Shown piece after piece: positions 61,766-64,000 of a stretch of DNA of 64,000 nt. A program made the position numbers and the translations under genes. How positions within the stretch are numbered: position 1 is the stretch's first letter; every line of letters starts with the position of its first letter. The notes beneath the pieces were generated by a model, which did not search any database, was not told the origin of the DNA, and saw only the letters and a program-made list of their open reading frames with translations. This stretch comes from Hirundichthys speculiger (lineage: Eukaryota > Chordata > Actinopteri > Beloniformes > Exocoetidae), in contig JAGFBZ010000853.1 of assembly GCA_018398805.1 (NCBI GenBank), positions 965,001 to 1,029,000 of the forward strand. The letters run 5' to 3'.

Positions 61766-62468
61766 TCAGCCGAGAGCCATCTTCTCCCACTCAGTCACCA
61801 TGTTCCTTATTTCTTCCTGCACTTCCTCAAGGTGACGAGACTGCTGTGTCCATCTCAGAAAAAAGCCTGGGGGTTATTCAAAGTAGCAAAGCTGTAAACT
61901 TAGAAACATACTGAGTATACAGTAGTGCATATCCATCAATGCTGATAATTACTACAGGTTATCTACAGATTTAAGTACGTGCACCAATCAAAACTCACCT
62001 CTCCACAGCTGCAGGGACTGAGGGTGAACTGAGGGCCAGATTGCTAGCTCTGTGGGTTCGTACAGAGGGTTTAGGTAGTAATCTCTCACTGTGGGTTTTA
62101 GCAACGCCTGGAACAAACAGTGAGTCTTGTCCTTAACTCCCAGAGCACACCTGAGAGGGGGAGTTAATGTCAAAGAAAGACCCTTATTTTTATTTTAGTC
62201 TCTATGAAGTAAAAAAAAAAAAATGTCACTGTGACAATTAAGCTGACCTTTCCCGATCATTGTTACACAGAAAGGTGCCGTAATCAGAGGCGTAGACTTC
62301 CGTGGCCAGTCTCAGGAGCAGTACCTCAGAAAAGCCCAGTGCCAGAGGGAACTGACGCCACAGCTGCCACACACAGTCCAGCAACAACAGGAAGACCGGA
62401 GATTCCTGCTGGAGACGAGCGTGGGAATAGGCTGAGTGGGCACATCGCTGCTGGAATGGGTGTCCTGC
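61766..62468 (-). CDS. mtmr9: Myotubularin-related protein 9, last three coding exons (partial)
   Basis: Exons 62,468-62,248, 62,150-61,999 and 61,866-61,766 (stop TGA) give 157 residues in one frame with GT-AG borders. The sequence AGHPFQQRCAHSAYSHARLQ, FLLLLDCVWQLWRQFPLALG, YGTFLCNNDRERCALGVKDK, IWPSVHPQSLQLWRGFFLRW is the C-terminal part of the myotubularin phosphatase domain. It is followed by a short coiled-coil-like tail (QQSRHLEEVQEEIRNMVTEW). MTMR9 is a catalytically inactive member that partners MTMR6/8 on phosphoinositides. The catalytic-loop exon is outside the window. The assignment is supported by the MTMR9-TDH neighbourhood known in vertebrates. The tail is shorter than I recall for the human protein. 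Confidence 0.85.
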
Positions 62469-64000
62469 CTGCAGAGAAGAACTACTTTTTTATAAAAGTA
62501 CCCATTTAGTACATGCAATACATACTTCTGCTGATCTGACATTGACAAAAGAAGCTCATACTAGAGCTTTAAACACTTTGTTCTCTTCATACAACTCAGT
62601 TTTCATTTATTCAAATAGAGCGTAATGCACAACACAGTTGAGGCAGATCCTCTACTCCATACGGAGAACTGATAACTGCAATATGAGCTGTTGTTTTGAT
62701 CAAGGAGTGCAATCTCTCTATTCTTAAAAAATATCTTATTCAATTAACCATTTAAATTTGCAGGGTACTGTGACATCACAGACCCAGAGCTGAGCAGAAT
62801 TATCCAGATTCCTCTTGATTATCTCCACGCAGCTTCCCATCATGCTGCATTTGCTGCACCTTATGACCACCAGTTTGAAAAATTAGATGCATCCTACACA
62901 TGGTTATGAATAGAGGTTACCCAAGTACCTCAAAATGGTACTAGCTTGATCTGCTACGTGGCAGTAACACACTGCATTTTGTGGCTTTTTGCAGACCCGA
63001 CCACTTCCGGTAAAGAAAGCAACAAGCCAAAATAAGTGACAAGGTCATTTTCTGTCTCTAAATAACCACAGTGTATCTCTGCAATGCTGCAAAGTGTGCA
63101 TCACATAGCTCCAAAGCAAAGCAGCTACGCCTCTATCTCTTCATGGTTGATGTGACATGGGTAAGGTGGCTGAAATATCTCTGCACAGAGACGATAGAAG
63201 ACACTGACTCAGTGTGAGAGGAAGGACAAAATGGGGAAGAATGTCGATGTGCTGAACCTCATGGGAGATTCCAGGCTATGTTTCCGTCATTTCAACAAGG
63301 AAAAGATCAGCACTGATGGCTACATGAGTGCTGATGCTGTCGACCCTGCCTGGAATAATCAGAGGAAGTGAGCCTCTATTGGAGTTGAAGGGCTGAGCCT
63401 TGGAAGTACCTTTGGAGGACCTTGGAAAACAGTTTTTGAAAATGGTTTTTTATATGTGTCCTTTAAGTCAGTGACCACTACAAGTAAAAGAGTGAATAAG
63501 ACCACTTTATTTGTCAAGGCCATTGCCTGTCAGTTGTGGACTACGGGGCAATATCCTTTCAGCAAGATATTTGGTCATAACCACACATCCATAGTAAAAA
63601 ATGTTAAACTTATAATAATGCAACATGTTTTCACATTTGGCATAACATATCTAACTCTCTCAATCTAGTAATATTATACATCCTGAAAATGATTTGAGAC
63701 TCTAAGTACAAATAACCATAAAATGATTTATATTCATGCCAAAGGCTTGATTTGAAATTACATCTTACTTGACCAATAGGTTTATTAGATCCAGGACATC
63801 TGTAGCAAGAACGGTACAACATTCTGATGGTACAACATTTAATTTCTATCCAAGTATTCAAATTGTTTCCATTATTACTAAAAAGCTCTCTGCATGTCCC
63901 CACTAGGATTGTGGACCACTACTCTTCTACAATGATCACCAGGGATGCAGAAACAATGCAATTTTATAAAGTATGCCCACATATCCAAAAACTAGCATTT
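62469..64000. other. Probable MTMR9 intron
   Basis: No further MTMR9 exon was recognised up to the window edge. A 46-residue plus-strand frame at 63,231-63,371 (MGKNVDVLNLMGDSRLCFRH) has a clean ATG and stop but no recognisable family. Confidence 0.45.

Overview
The window is repeat-rich DNA from a ray-finned (teleost) fish. The evidence is the set of fish-type transposons (piggyBac, many hAT elements, Tc1, EnSpm/CACTA, an L1/Tx1-type LINE, a tRNA-headed SINE with an L2-like tail) and two vertebrate host genes in conserved order, MTMR9 followed by TDH. The host genes occupy only the right end (58,025-62,468 and beyond, minus strand). TDH is complete: eight coding exons whose phases agree and give 364 codons plus stop. 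MTMR9 contributes only its last three coding exons and runs off the right edge.

The left 57 kb is an accretion of transposons inserted into transposons. From about 4.1 to 14.4 kb lies a degraded EnSpm/CACTA-like element on the plus strand with two genes: a transposase remnant, and an intron-containing DUF4806 gene. Its introns and exons host a hAT MITE (4,743-5,578), a pogo/Tigger-like MITE (8,021-8,691), a BED-finger hAT exon, and a Tc1 element that is itself split by a hAT (11,417-12,420). A second copy of the same 3' subterminal array lies inverted at 41.5-44.3 kb.

The most interesting content is one minus-strand gene whose exons are scattered from 39.5 kb down to 16.3 kb. It encodes, in order, a DDE-type transposase (LDATG-like first Asp, TDYSWA second Asp, HVERWFG Glu), a Ulp1/C48 SUMO-protease-like domain (VHW His, DGSSCG Cys) and a PHD-finger-like terminus. 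From memory this architecture fits the Zisupton (KDZ) superfamily, but I could not check it by search. The gene is broken by two large insertions. One is a hAT at 31,739-36,219, which carries two further elements with target-site duplications. The other is a roughly 13 kb hAT at 16,863-30,071, which carries a full-length L1 (15 bp TSD), a three-exon piggyBac (TTAA ends) and a small hAT (8 bp TSD). A second, truncated copy of the same transposase family lies on the plus strand at about 47.1-54.1 kb.

Most transposon genes here carry frameshifts or stops, so none is claimed to be active. TDH looks intact and MTMR9 looks functional as far as it is visible. No CRISPR, rRNA or free-standing tRNA gene was found.
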